DNA of 50,965 nt from Bacteroidota bacterium (GTDB taxonomy: Bacteria > Bacteroidota > Bacteroidia > JABDFU01): the NCBI GenBank assembly GCA_013286805.1, contig JABDEY010000007.1, positions 1 to 50,965 on the forward strand. The letters run 5' to 3'. Shown here in pieces: positions 1 through 9,149 of the stretch. The notes beneath the pieces are model-generated. The model saw nothing but the letters and a program-made list of their open reading frames with translations, was not told the DNA's origin and did no database searches. Numbering within the stretch: position 1 is the stretch's first letter; each line of letters starts with the position of its first letter. The position numbers were made by a program, and so were the translations under genes.

Positions 1-2
1 AG

Positions 3-1853
3 AAGTATTTTTTCCTTATGGAATCAGTTTCGTCCAGGAATTTTATGCAGCCGGACCGGAACAACGAAATCGTTCTGGCTTCAAGAGTTTCAGGATTTCA
101 GGACCCTTCTTTTATTTTACTGGCGACGCAATTACAGTCTTTTAGTTTTTACAAGGATGTTATAACGATTAATGACAAAGATTACATTAACCCTATCAGC
201 AAGGGCAGCTTAAGCAAGTATTCCTATTTTATGGAGGATACAACCTATTCCGGAAAGGATACCATATTCATTATTTCATTCCGTCCCAAACCCAATAAAA
301 ATTTTGATGCATTAAAAGGTGTCCTGTATATCAATACCAATGGTTATGCAATACAAAACGTTATTGCTGAGCCGGATCATAAAAAAGGGATGCATGTGAA
401 GATTCAGCAGAAATATGAATACCTCGAAAACAAGCAATGGTTTCCCACCCAGCTCAATACAGATATTACATTTAAGGGTGCTACCATTAATACCTTAACA
501 CCCATAGGGATTGGCAGAACTTATATCAAAGAAATAGTGCTGGATCCTGAGTTAAAAAAGAAGCAATTCAAGCGCATTGAGCTGAAAGTGGCGGATGATG
601 CCTCTGCTAAAACGGAAGAATTCTGGAATAAATACCGGCCTGATACTTTATCTCTGAAAGAGAAGAACACTTATCACGCACTCGATAGCATTGGAAAAAA
701 AGAAAATTTCGACCGCAAGCTGAAAACCTTTGAGGCCCTTCTTTCCGGTAAGCTTCCCTGGCACTTTTTAGACATAGATCTGAAACGGATAGCAGATTAT
801 AATGGTTATGAAGGCGAACGCGTGGGAATGGGCGTGCATACGAATGGTAAGGTATCAGATTATTTTTCTATAGGAGGATACGGAGCTTATGGATTTTATG
901 ACAATGCTTTTAAATATGGATCAGATTTCATTCTGAAACCATTTAATGATCCTGCCATTCAGTTCAGGGCCGCATATACACACGATGTGATTGAATCCGG
1001 CGGAGTCAGTTTTTTCGATGATGAGAAGCTGCTTGATCCTGAAAGTTACAGGAGATTCTATATTGACCGTATGGATCAGATTGAGAAAAAGGAACTATCC
1101 ATTGCATTCCGGGCACTGCAGTATGCTAAAATAAATGTTTTTGCGAATCAGCAGGAGAGAAATAACCTGTACAATTTTACAGAAGTTGGTTTTGCCATGC
1201 GCTATGCTTTTCGTGAAAAATTTATAAGTACTGCGCGCACCCAGATTTCAGAAGGAACAAAATATCCTATCCTATGGGTGAGCTGTATTAAAGGCCTGCA
1301 GGGTGTTATGGAGGGACAATACGATTACATGAAAATAGATGCAAAAATTGAAAAGGAATTTTTTATCCAGGATTTAGGCCGTCCTTCTTTTCAATTAAAC
1401 GCAGGGTGGGTGCAGGGTGCAGTTCCGGCTACTTTATTAAATAACGGGAAAGGAAGTTTCGTTCCCTTTTCACTCTCCACTCCGGTCACGCTTTCGGCTC
1501 CCAACTCTTTTGAAACTATGGGAGTCAATGAGTTTTTGTCCGGTAAATATGTTTCCCTTTTTGCTACACATAATTTTGGAGGGCGCTTGTTCCATATTAA
1601 AAAATTCAGGCCACACATTTCAATTGTTTCCAAAGTGGAATTTGGCGCATTGGATAACCAGGAGGTCCATTTCAGTAATCAATATAAAACGCTGGAGAAA
1701 GGCTATTATGAATCGGGAATAGTCTTTGATAATTTAATAAAACTCAGCATCATGCGACTTGGCATAGGTGCATTTTACCGCTATGGCCCTTATGGAAACC
1801 CTTATTTCAGCGATAATGTAGCTCTTAAAGCCACACTAGGGTTTACGTTTTAA
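3..1853 (+). CDS. DUF5686 family outer-membrane protein (5' end outside window)
   Basis: About 617 residues are visible and the reading frame stays open to the left edge, with coding-like residues (KYFFL) before the first ATG at 18, so the true start lies upstream. The sequence matches the C-terminal part of Bacteroidota DUF5686 proteins. These normally exceed 800 residues and begin with a carboxypeptidase-regulatory-like beta-sandwich, which is missing here because of the window edge. The C-terminal half has alternating aromatic and polar strands and ends in GFTF with a terminal phenylalanine, as is typical of outer-membrane beta-barrels. The molecular role is not established in the family; surface or TonB-linked functions are guesses. 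It converges on the lipoprotein at 1874. Confidence 0.85.
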   Translation, partial: KYFFLMESVSSRNFMQPDRNNEIVLASRVSGFQDPSFILLATQLQSFSFYKDVITINDKDYINPISKGSLSKYSYFMEDTTYSGKDTIFIISFRPKPNKNFDALKGVLYINTNGYAIQNVIAEPDHKKGMHVKIQQKYEYLENKQWFPTQLNTDITFKGATINTLTPIGIGRTYIKEIVLDPELKKKQFKRIELKVADDASAKTEEFWNKYRPDTLSLKEKNTYHALDSIGKKENFDRKLKTFEALLSGKLPWHFLDIDLKRIADYNGYEGERVGMGVHTNGKVSDYFSIGGYGAYGFYDNAFKYGSDFILKPFNDPAIQFRAAYTHDVIESGGVSFFDDEKLLDPESYRRFYIDRMDQIEKKELSIAFRALQYAKINVFANQQERNNLYNFTEVGFAMRYAFREKFISTARTQISEGTKYPILWVSCIKGLQGVMEGQYDYMKIDAKIEKEFFIQDLGRPSFQLNAGWVQGAVPATLLNNGKGSFVPFSLSTPVTLSAPNSFETMGVNEFLSGKYVSLFATHNFGGRLFHIKKFRPHISIVSKVEFGALDNQEVHFSNQYKTLEKGYYESGIVFDNLIKLSIMRLGIGAFYRYGPYGNPYFSDNVALKATLGFTF

Positions 1854-1873
1854 TTTTTCTTTTCTCTTTCTGC

Positions 1874-3226
1874 TTAATGTTTCTCCTCCTGTTTCTTGTT
1901 CTCAGGAGCTGGAGCAGGTGGTTTTGGTTTAGGCTTAGGTTGGGGTTTTGGCTGAGGTTGTTGCTGCGGTTTAGGCTGCTGGGGCTGTGGCTGAACCTGA
2001 GATTTCTCAGCAGGCCTATTGTTAGGTTGACCCTGAGGTTCCGCTTGTTTTGGTTTAACCTCGTTTTTCATTTTCTCTTCCTCTGCCTTCTTCGTTTTCT
2101 CTTCCTCCGCCTTCTTCGTTTTCTCTTCCTCCGCCTTCTTTGTTTTCTCTTCCTCTGCCTTCTTCGTTTTCTCTTCCTCCGCCTTCTTCATTTTATCTTC
2201 CTCCGCTTTCTTCGTTTTATCTTCTCCTGCGCCTTTATTTGTTCGCTCATATTCTTCATTGCGGTTTTCATTTGGCTGTATTGCTTTTCCTGAAGCAGGT
2301 TGGGATTTACTCGCAGGGTTCATGTTTTGATGCACAGGCGCTCTGTGAGCCGGAGCCACGATCTCACTCTTGACAGCAACCTTAGCAGGAGCGGGTAGTG
2401 GGCCTTTGCCGGGATTAACTTTGGCAATAGCAGGACGATAGATGCTCAACTGTCCGCCCGTTACCTGAGAATGTCCGGGTGTGGAACTTTCATTAAAGGA
2501 AACCGGTTGAACCTGATGCCCGGTAACCCTTTCAACTTCACCTTGTTCAGGCCCTGCCATGAATGTTGTATGCCGGTCATTATCGTAATTCGTTCTGCTG
2601 ATCACAGTTGAATTATTCATGTATCCGTGGTATTCGCTTCTGGGAGCGTAATATTGGTACACCTCAGGGCTTGTAATGTATTCCTGCCGTACAAAAACAT
2701 AACGCTCCGGCGGAATATAATAATTGCTGTTAGCAGCCGCAAAGCTATATTCAGGAGTTAAAGGTGCCCAGCCATAATAACCAGGTGAACTTCTCCAGGA
2801 TACCCATGCCGGCCCCCATTGGGAGTTAGGAATCCAGTACCAACCATAGAAATTATCATAATCCCAGAGTCCATAATGAAATACGGCCCAGCCCCAGCTG
2901 TAATCAGATACCCAGGTCCATCCATAACTGGAATATACCCAATGACCGGCAGTTGAATAAGGAACAAAATCAGGCCCTGCAGCTGGAACCCAGACATATC
3001 CATACGTGGGGTTATTTATCCATTGCCCATAAGGACTCAATTCATCATAAAATTGTTGGTAGTTCCCCGCTGGCACTGGTTGCTGTTGCGGTGGGGGCAA
3101 TGGAGCCTGAGCCTGAGGTTGTGCTTGAGCCGTAGGCCCATCATCAACAATAACTGGTCCTCTGGTAACTACGCAGGAAGTAGCCAGAATACTTATCGGA
3201 ATTAAAATGGTCAGGATTGATTTCAT
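1874..3226 (-). CDS. DUF6600-like YXWVP-repeat lipoprotein with charged repeat tail
   Basis: This 450-residue protein has a signal peptide and lipobox (LATSC) at residues 13-17, so it is an exported lipoprotein. Residues about 58-190 carry Trp/Tyr/Gly-rich segments (YGYVWVP, GHWVY, YGWTWV, YGWYWIP, WGPAWVSW, YGWAPL) typical of DUF6600-like Bacteroidota proteins. A low-complexity tail follows: an eight-residue K-A-E-E-E-K-T-K repeat in about six copies, then Pro/Gln/Lys-rich sequence to the C terminus. The tail may span the periplasm or bind peptidoglycan or polyanions, but that is inference. It is divergent from the exporter gene at 3255, with only 28 bp between the starts. No enzymatic motif is visible. 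Confidence 0.75.
   Translation of the reverse strand: MKSILTILIPISILATSCVVTRGPVIVDDGPTAQAQPQAQAPLPPPQQQPVPAGNYQQFYDELSPYGQWINNPTYGYVWVPAAGPDFVPYSTAGHWVYSSYGWTWVSDYSWGWAVFHYGLWDYDNFYGWYWIPNSQWGPAWVSWRSSPGYYGWAPLTPEYSFAAANSNYYIPPERYVFVRQEYITSPEVYQYYAPRSEYHGYMNNSTVISRTNYDNDRHTTFMAGPEQGEVERVTGHQVQPVSFNESSTPGHSQVTGGQLSIYRPAIAKVNPGKGPLPAPAKVAVKSEIVAPAHRAPVHQNMNPASKSQPASGKAIQPNENRNEEYERTNKGAGEDKTKKAEEDKMKKAEEEKTKKAEEEKTKKAEEEKTKKAEEEKTKKAEEEKMKNEVKPKQAEPQGQPNNRPAEKSQVQPQPQQPKPQQQPQPKPQPKPKPKPPAPAPENKKQEEKH
2067..2222 (-). repeat. 24-bp in-frame tandem repeat in lipoprotein gene
   Basis: About 6.5 copies of a 24-bp unit. On the coding strand it encodes K-A-E-E-E-K-T-K; on the plus strand the units begin TTCGTTTTCTC. 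Copies differ mainly at synonymous or T/M and E/D positions. The length is a multiple of three, so copy-number change would keep the frame. Confidence 0.95.
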
Positions 3227-3254
3227 GTTTTAAAAATAATGTATTTTAGCCAAT

Positions 3255-5615
3255 ATGTGGGACTATTTTTCGCGTTTTATTTTGCGCAACAGGATTTTGC
3301 TTCTGATTGTCCTGGGTATCCTTACTGCTTTTATGGTCTACAATGCTTTTCAGGTTAAAATAGTCTATGAATTTGCGCGGTTATTGCCGGAATCTGACAG
3401 TGCAAGTGTTAATTACGCCAATTTTACAAAGCAATTTGGGGCTGACGGGAACGTATTGGTATTAAGTGTGCAGGATGAAAAAATGAATGAACTGGAGCAC
3501 TTCAATGACTGGTATCAGCTGAGCGAAGACATTAAAAATATAAAGGGGATTGAGGGAGTTCTTTCAGTTGCCCGATTGAAAAATCTGCATAGAAATGACA
3601 GCCTTGGCAAATTTGATTTTAACCGGCTTCTCGCTCATAAGCCCGGAACGCAGCAGGAACTGGACAGCATCCAGGCGATTATTCAGAAATTACCTTTTTA
3701 TGAGGGGTATATATTCAACAAAGAAACGCATGCAACAGTTATTGCTGTCACCTTCGAAAAGAAGGATCTGGACAGTAAAAACCGTCTGGCCATAACTGAT
3801 ACGATCAGGCTTAAAGCCGAAATTTTTGCAAAGAAATACAATCAGCAAATTCATTATTCCGGACTTCCTTATATAAGGACTACTCTTCAGCGTTTAATCT
3901 CCAGCGAGATGATTCTGTTTTTGATCCTCGCAGTAGCAGTTACTGCACTCATTTTATTTTTATTTTTCAAAAACATGCTGGCAGTTATTTTTTCCTTATT
4001 GGTTGTTGCAATCGGAGTCATATGGTCCTTTGGTACATTGGCATTGTTTGGTTACCACATTACGATCCTAACTGGTTTGATTCCACCGCTTATTATTGTC
4101 ATTGGAGTCCCGAATTGTATTCTCTTGCTGAATAAATACCACGTGGAATATTCCCGGAATGGCAATCAGGGACTGGCGCTGACGCAGACAATCAGGAAAA
4201 TCGGGGTTTCTTTGTTTTTTGCCAATGTTACTACTGCCATAGGGTTTGCTGTGTTTTGTTTTACCCGAACGGCCATTTTATATGAATTTGGATTGGTGTC
4301 TTCATTGAATGTAATGACTACTTATCTTATTTCGCTGATACTTATACCTGTCCTTTTCAGTTTTTTACCACCACCTCCCGTCAAACATACCAGGCACCTC
4401 GAAGGAAAAAGAGTCTCCGGACTGCTTGAAATGGTTGATTTTTTAGTTCACCACCACCGCAAAAAAGTTTACGGCTGGGTAGTCATTATAGTCCTCATCT
4501 CCATACTTGGCATTAGTTATATCAAACCTTTGGGTTATGTGGTGGATGATTTGCCAAAAAATCATCCGGTTTATTCCGATATGGCTTATTTTGAAAAAAA
4601 TTTCCATGGGGTGTTGCCCTTTGAAATAATGATCGACACGAAGAGGGACAATGGTGTATTTCTCGACAATTGCAGGGTTCTGTATAAAATTAATACTTTG
4701 CAGAAACTGCTTGCAGGTTACCCCGAATTCTCAAAATCCATGTCGGTAGCAGAAGTGATTAAATTTTCCTACCAGGCTTATAAAGGCGGGAACCCAAAAT
4801 TTTACCGTGTTCCCGGAGTACTGGAGCTTAATAAATTGAATGAATATGCCTCAGAAGCCAAAGAAAAACAGGGATCATTTAAAGCGCTTATAGACAGCAG
4901 TAAACGCTATACATGCGTCAGTCTGTATATGAAGGACATCGGTTCCATTAAAATGAAGCATTTAGTGAAGGAACTCAAACCCCGCATGGACAGTGTTTTT
5001 TACTATGATGCTGCAGGCCAAACCTGGTTGAAACCGGAGGAGCGCAGCAGTTATAATATCACTGGTTTCAGCGAAATGTTCCTCAAAGGAAATGATTTTC
5101 TGGTGGGTAATCTGATGGAAAGTGTTTTATTGGCCATCGTGCTGATTTCCATCGTCATGTTTCTGCTGTTTAGGAACGGACGAATGGTCTTAATCGCAGT
5201 GATACCCAGCCTGGTTCCTCTTCTTTTCACGGCAGGGTTAATGGGTTTTTTTGATATTCACCTTAAACCAAGTACTATACTTATCTTTAGCATTGCCTTT
5301 GGGATTTCTTCCGATGGCACCATGTATTTTTTAACCAAGTATCGCCAGGAACTGAAACAAAGGAAGTCAGGTATTTCTGCAATAGTATCCCTGACAATAA
5401 GGGAAACCGGTATCAGCATGATTTATACAGCCATTATCTTATCCTGTGGTTTTGGTATTTTTACAGCCTCCAGGTTTGGGGGGACAGCTGCATTGGGAAT
5501 TCTTGTTTCTTTTACATTACTGGTAGCCTATTGTTCGAATTTAATTTTGTTGCCCTGCTTTTTATTGTCGCTGGAGAAAAAGTTAGAAAAAAAACAACTC
5601 ATGAATAAGTCATGA
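3255..5615 (+). CDS. RND/MMPL-superfamily transporter (predicted exporter)
   Basis: This 786-residue inner-membrane protein has the duplicated architecture of MMPL/SSD-type RND proteins. There is an N-terminal membrane helix (about residues 12-30), a large periplasmic loop to about 215, and a cluster of helices at about 217-375. A helix near 407-427 then opens a second loop, followed by a second helix cluster near 625-775. It is shorter than AcrB-type pumps (about 1,000 residues) and resembles predicted exporters of the RND superfamily, which move hydrophobic or lipid-like molecules (hopanoids, lipids). The substrate is unknown. It ends 22 bp before rmlA on the same strand, so co-transcription is possible. 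Confidence 0.85.
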   Translation: MWDYFSRFILRNRILLLIVLGILTAFMVYNAFQVKIVYEFARLLPESDSASVNYANFTKQFGADGNVLVLSVQDEKMNELEHFNDWYQLSEDIKNIKGIEGVLSVARLKNLHRNDSLGKFDFNRLLAHKPGTQQELDSIQAIIQKLPFYEGYIFNKETHATVIAVTFEKKDLDSKNRLAITDTIRLKAEIFAKKYNQQIHYSGLPYIRTTLQRLISSEMILFLILAVAVTALILFLFFKNMLAVIFSLLVVAIGVIWSFGTLALFGYHITILTGLIPPLIIVIGVPNCILLLNKYHVEYSRNGNQGLALTQTIRKIGVSLFFANVTTAIGFAVFCFTRTAILYEFGLVSSLNVMTTYLISLILIPVLFSFLPPPPVKHTRHLEGKRVSGLLEMVDFLVHHHRKKVYGWVVIIVLISILGISYIKPLGYVVDDLPKNHPVYSDMAYFEKNFHGVLPFEIMIDTKRDNGVFLDNCRVLYKINTLQKLLAGYPEFSKSMSVAEVIKFSYQAYKGGNPKFYRVPGVLELNKLNEYASEAKEKQGSFKALIDSSKRYTCVSLYMKDIGSIKMKHLVKELKPRMDSVFYYDAAGQTWLKPEERSSYNITGFSEMFLKGNDFLVGNLMESVLLAIVLISIVMFLLFRNGRMVLIAVIPSLVPLLFTAGLMGFFDIHLKPSTILIFSIAFGISSDGTMYFLTKYRQELKQRKSGISAIVSLTIRETGISMIYTAIILSCGFGIFTASRFGGTAALGILVSFTLLVAYCSNLILLPCFLLSLEKKLEKKQLMNKS

Positions 5616-5637
5616 GTGTACCAAAATTTAACGGATT

Positions 5638-6498
5638 ATGAAGGGAATAATTTTAGCCGGTGGCTCCGGGACACGTTTACATCCGCTTACGCTGGCAGTA
5701 AGTAAACAGTTGATGCCTGTATACGATAAGCCAATGATTTACTATCCGCTATCGGTCTTAATTATGGCGGGTATCAGAGAAATATTGATTATTTCAACGC
5801 CCTGGGACTTGCCGGGTTTTGAACGCTTGTTGGGGGATGGAAAATCCCTGGGTTGCCATTTCTCTTATAAAGCCCAGCAAACACCCAACGGCCTCGCTCA
5901 GGCTTTTGTAATCGGGGAGGAATTCATAGGTCAGGATAAAGTCGCCCTTGTTCTGGGTGACAATATTTTTTACGGAAGCGGACTTCAGAAGTTATTGCGT
6001 GAGAATAATGATCCAACAGGAGGGGTGGTTTTCGCCTACCACGTTTCAGATCCGGAACGTTATGGCGTTGTGGAATTTGATGAAAACAACAAAGCGCTTT
6101 CAATTGAAGAAAAGCCAGCTAAGCCTAAATCCAATTATGCGGTTCCGGGCTTGTACTTCTATGATAACAGTGTAGTGGAATTGGCAAAAAAACTGAAGCC
6201 CAGTGCCAGAGGGGAATATGAGATTACAGATATAAACAGGATTTATCTGAGTAAGGGACAACTGAAGGTAGGAATACTTGACAGAGGAACAGCCTGGCTG
6301 GATACAGGCACTTTTGCTTCGCTTATGCAGGCCTCCCAGTTTGTCCAGGTGATAGAAGAGCGTCAGGGGCTGCGCATAGGCTGTATTGAGGAAGTTGCTT
6401 ACCGCCTGGGCTATATTGATAAGGAGCAATTGCGAAAATTGGCTGAACCCCTTGTGAAAAGCGGTTATGGTTCGTATTTATTAGGTATAATTAAATAG
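5638..6498 (+). CDS. rmlA: Glucose-1-phosphate thymidylyltransferase
   Basis: The 286-residue length matches RmlA/RfbA. The enzyme makes dTDP-glucose from dTTP and glucose-1-phosphate, the first step to dTDP-rhamnose and other dTDP-sugars for surface polysaccharide. Visible motifs are the nucleotide-binding [11 protein letters not shown] at residues 8-18, the Mg-binding LGDNIFYG near residue 110, and the sugar-contacting EKP near 160. The other rml genes (B, C, D) are not adjacent, so later steps must be encoded elsewhere or the product feeds another dTDP-sugar. The neighbour 56 bp downstream is an extended-SDR sugar epimerase/dehydratase, which suggests a small nucleotide-sugar operon. Confidence 0.95.
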   Translation: MKGIILAGGSGTRLHPLTLAVSKQLMPVYDKPMIYYPLSVLIMAGIREILIISTPWDLPGFERLLGDGKSLGCHFSYKAQQTPNGLAQAFVIGEEFIGQDKVALVLGDNIFYGSGLQKLLRENNDPTGGVVFAYHVSDPERYGVVEFDENNKALSIEEKPAKPKSNYAVPGLYFYDNSVVELAKKLKPSARGEYEITDINRIYLSKGQLKVGILDRGTAWLDTGTFASLMQASQFVQVIEERQGLRIGCIEEVAYRLGYIDKEQLRKLAEPLVKSGYGSYLLGIIK

Positions 6499-6554
6499 GA
6501 TTAGCCGGTGATCGGTAAACGGGAAAATTTATATTAATAAGAAGGAAACTTGTA

Positions 6555-7499
6555 TTGGACAATACTACTAAAATATTAGTTACAGGAGGGGCGGGATTTA
6601 TCCCCAGTTATCTCGCTGAGAAGCTGGGAGAGAGAAAGGAAAATTTTGTGGTAATTGTGGATAACCTGTTGACTGGCAGCTTAACTAAAATTCCTCCGTC
6701 GCGGCATAGCAATATAAAATTCATTAAGGGAGATGTGAATGATTTTCATGAACTCTCCCGGATTTTCCGTTCTTATTCGTTTGATTATGTGTTTCATTAT
6801 GCAGCGGTTGTCGGAGTAAAGCGCACACTGGAAAATCCGGTGAAAGTACTCAATGATATTAATGGAATACGTAATGTGCTGGAATTAGCGAAGAATACAA
6901 GCGTAAAAAGGGTTTACTATTCTTCATCATCAGAAGTATATGGTGAACCAGTTGAATACCCTCAGAATGAAGAAACTACACCATTAAATTCACGCCTGCC
7001 TTATGCCATTGTAAAGAATGTGGGGGAAGCATTTTTAAGATCCTATAAAAAGGAATTTGGAATTGATTATACTGTTTTCAGGTTCTTTAATACTTATGGG
7101 CCTAAACAAAGTAAAGAGTTTGTCGTTTCCAGGTTTATTGCAAAGGCCTTGAAAGGAGAAGATATTTCTATCTACGGTGATGGCAGCCAAACCCGGACAT
7201 TTTGTTTCATAGAAGATAACATTGAAGCAACAACGAATGCATTTTATGAAAATAAATTTATTAATGATGTAGTAAATATTGGAGGGGAAACAGAAGTGGC
7301 CATACGTGATCTGGCAGAATTAATTATTAAACTGACAGCAAGCAGGTCAAAAATTATTCACGTACCTGCCCTGGAAGAAGGAGACATGACCCGTCGCAAA
7401 CCGGACGTCAGTAAAATGAAACTGCTGCTGAACCGGCCTTTATTGCCCCTTGAAGAGGGGTTGAAAAGAGTCATTGCAAATACACAATATATTCTCTGA
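6555..7499 (+). CDS. NAD-dependent epimerase/dehydratase (extended SDR)
   Basis: This 314-residue extended short-chain dehydrogenase/reductase probably acts on a nucleotide sugar (UDP-glucose 4-epimerase or UDP-glucuronate decarboxylase-like). The N-terminal Rossmann loop is at residues 10-17, the serine motif SSSSEVYGE at 123-131, and the catalytic Tyr150-x-x-x-Lys154 pair is present. The start is TTG; no in-frame ATG lies close to it and the Rossmann strand begins directly after. The third glycine of the TGxxGxxG motif is proline (GGAGFIP). It follows rmlA, and its stop abuts the TTG start of the polyprenyl synthase. The exact substrate cannot be read from sequence. Confidence 0.85.
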   Translation: MDNTTKILVTGGAGFIPSYLAEKLGERKENFVVIVDNLLTGSLTKIPPSRHSNIKFIKGDVNDFHELSRIFRSYSFDYVFHYAAVVGVKRTLENPVKVLNDINGIRNVLELAKNTSVKRVYYSSSSEVYGEPVEYPQNEETTPLNSRLPYAIVKNVGEAFLRSYKKEFGIDYTVFRFFNTYGPKQSKEFVVSRFIAKALKGEDISIYGDGSQTRTFCFIEDNIEATTNAFYENKFINDVVNIGGETEVAIRDLAELIIKLTASRSKIIHVPALEEGDMTRRKPDVSKMKLLLNRPLLPLEEGLKRVIANTQYIL

Positions 7500-8508
7500 T
7501 TGGAATCCCTGACACATTTCCGGAAAGTAATGGATGATGCGGTGCACCGGTTTTGTTCAGAACTAAAAGGAAGCCCGGTTGAATTATATGAGCCTTTAAG
7601 ATATATTTTGTCGCTTGGAGGAAAGCGCATACGTCCGCTTTTGACATTACTTGCCTGCGATTTATTTGATGCCGCTGTGGAAAAAGGCAGTTAATCCGGC
7701 ATTGGGTATGGAGCTGTTTCATAATTTTTCGCTCATTCACGATGACATAATGGACAATGCCCCTTTGAGAAGGAATCAACCAACCATTCATCGGAAATGG
7801 AATCCCGGGGTAGCTATATTGAGTGGTGATGCGATGCTCGTGAAGGCATACCAGCTTATTTGTACCCCGGAATCAGATTTAGTAATGCCGGATTGTATAT
7901 TGAAGATATTGGCCATTTTCAATGCGACGGCTTTATCTGTTTGCGAAGGCCAGCAACTGGATATGAATTATGAGAAGCTGGATAGTGTGAGTGTAGCGCA
8001 GTACATAAGAATGACAGAGTTGAAAACCGCATCATTGATAGCAGGAAGTTTAAAAACAGGAGCTATTATAGCAGGTGCCAAAGCCGAAGATGCAGATCGC
8101 ATGTATGAATTTGGAAAAAATATTGGAATTGCTTTTCAGTTACAGGATGATATATTGGACGCCTATGGTTCAGAAGCCAAATTCGGTAAACAAAAAGGCG
8201 GAGATATTATTGCCAACAAAAAAACATTTTTATTGCTGAAAGCACTGGAGATTTCCAGACACAATGCCTATAAAAGAGAGGAATTGCAACAGTGGATTTA
8301 TTCCCCGGTGACAGATAAAGATGCGAAACAAAAAGTGGAAGCAGTAACGGCGATTTATGATTTTTTAAATGTGCGCAGGCTGGCCGAAGAGGAAATGTTA
8401 AACTATTATCAGAAAGGTTTGTCTTTTTTAGAACAGATACCGGCTAATGAAAGCAAGAAGGAGAATCTGAGAAAGTTTATTGAAGGCCTTATGAGCAGGG
8501 AAGTGTAA
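7500..8508 (+). pseudogene. Polyprenyl diphosphate synthase, split by +1 frameshift
   Basis: Two overlapping frames together encode one all-trans polyprenyl diphosphate synthase (about 335 residues, normal for the family), which makes the isoprenoid tail of quinones from IPP and an allylic starter. The first part (7500 to about 7685, TTG start next to the epimerase stop) contains the SLGGKRIRP substrate motif. The second (about 7684-8508) contains both aspartate-rich motifs, DDIMD and DDILD. The frames join at GAAAAAGG (7680-7687): the first frame would end at TAA 7692, while skipping one base restores the continuous VEK-AVNPALGME. The cause may be a sequencing error, a true inactivating mutation, or +1 slippage of tRNA-Lys from AAA to AAG. 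All catalytic motifs are intact. Its stop overlaps the ferredoxin start by one base. Confidence 0.85.
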
Positions 8509-8822
8509 TGATTTATGAGAAACACATATTCATCTGCACCAATCAACGTGCGGAAGGAGCAGCCCGCAAAAGCTGCGGGGAGGGACATGGTTTGGCCATC
8601 GTGGATGCGTTCAAAAAGAAATTGAAGGATTTAAATCTGCCAATAAAGCTGAGAGCTCAGCGGGCCGGGTGTCTGGATATCTGTGATTTTGGTCAGACGG
8701 TAGTTGTTTATCCCGAAGGTGTTTTCTATGTTGGTGTTGAGTTGGGAGATGTAGATGAGATTATAACAGAACATATCATTGGTAACAGGATAGTAGAAAG
8801 GTTGAGGCTGGTAATGAAATAA
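8508..8822 (+). CDS. Thioredoxin-like [2Fe-2S] ferredoxin domain protein
   Basis: A 104-residue protein of the thioredoxin-fold [2Fe-2S] ferredoxin family (related to the NuoE C-terminal domain and Aquifex Fd4). Cys10 and Cys23 in the first half and the CLDIC pair near residues 49-53 give the usual four ligands in a C-x(12)-C...C-x(3)-C arrangement. It is a small soluble electron carrier whose partner is not known. The start codon overlaps the stop of the polyprenyl synthase by one base, so translation is probably coupled. It ends the rmlA-epimerase-prenyl synthase transcript. Confidence 0.85.
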   Translation: MIYEKHIFICTNQRAEGAARKSCGEGHGLAIVDAFKKKLKDLNLPIKLRAQRAGCLDICDFGQTVVVYPEGVFYVGVELGDVDEIITEHIIGNRIVERLRLVMK

Positions 8823-8924
8823 TTGGATAGCTGATTAGCTTTTTTAATTCATATTTTTCTGATGTTTTAGTTTTTTACCTCTTGATTTTCTGAAATTTTA
8901 CCATCCAACAGTCCTATCTCAGAA

Positions 8925-9030
8925 GCAGATAGAACTATGTCCATTTTTCGCCAATTTATAATGGTTGTTATAGTAACCATTAGAGGCCTATAACGCGCAT
9001 TATAATAGCCATTATAAAATCGCCCAAAAC
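8925..9030 (-). repeat. 106-bp dispersed palindromic repeat, copy A
   Basis: The reverse complement of this segment aligns without gaps to 39823-39928, with 89 of 106 positions identical by hand count. Inside it, ATGGTTGTTATAGTAACCAT (8961-8980) is a near-perfect palindrome (16 of 20 positions), so RNA or single-stranded DNA could fold. Both copies are intergenic. No transposase, terminal repeat or target duplication is visible. This could be a non-autonomous miniature element or a REP/BIME-like sequence. Confidence 0.85.
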
Positions 9031-9104
9031 CTTTCAATCTGCTTGAATAAATACTTTTTCTCCTTCCTGCAGTCAGTGACCTCCATACGGAAAAGAGGAT
9101 GCTA

Positions 9105-9133
9105 TTGAATTTACTTAATTTCATGTAGCTTTG
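9105..9133 (+). promoter_or_regulatory. Bacteroidota-type promoter for the gene at 9150
   Basis: TTG at 9105-9107 and TAGCTTTG at 9126-9133 fit the -33/-7 pattern TTG...TAnnTTTG with an 18-bp spacer, 16 bp upstream of the ATG at 9150. Confidence 0.45.
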
Positions 9134-9149
9134 ATAGAAACGTGCCAGA

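Larger units (their letters stand above)
8823..9149. other. 327-bp intergenic region containing a palindromic repeat
   Basis: I see no convincing protein gene here. It holds one copy of a 106-bp dispersed element (8925-9030) and the promoter of the gene at 9150. A 96-codon minus-strand frame crosses it, but its codons lie within the repeat and it overlaps the better-supported plus-strand gene. Confidence 0.7.

Noticed and set aside
1877-2293. Leu/Phe/Arg-rich frame antisense to the lipoprotein repeats
   Set aside because: A complement of the K-A-E-E-E-K-T-K repeat; composition follows from the opposite strand.
7651-8508. Independent start of the second polyprenyl synthase frame at ATG 7651
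   Set aside because: Its first residues (MPAIYLMPLWKK) do not fit the family, and the preceding frame supplies the missing conserved N-terminal part.
5638-8822. Complete dTDP-rhamnose cluster
   Set aside because: Only rmlA and one generic epimerase are present; rmlB, rmlC and rmlD are missing.
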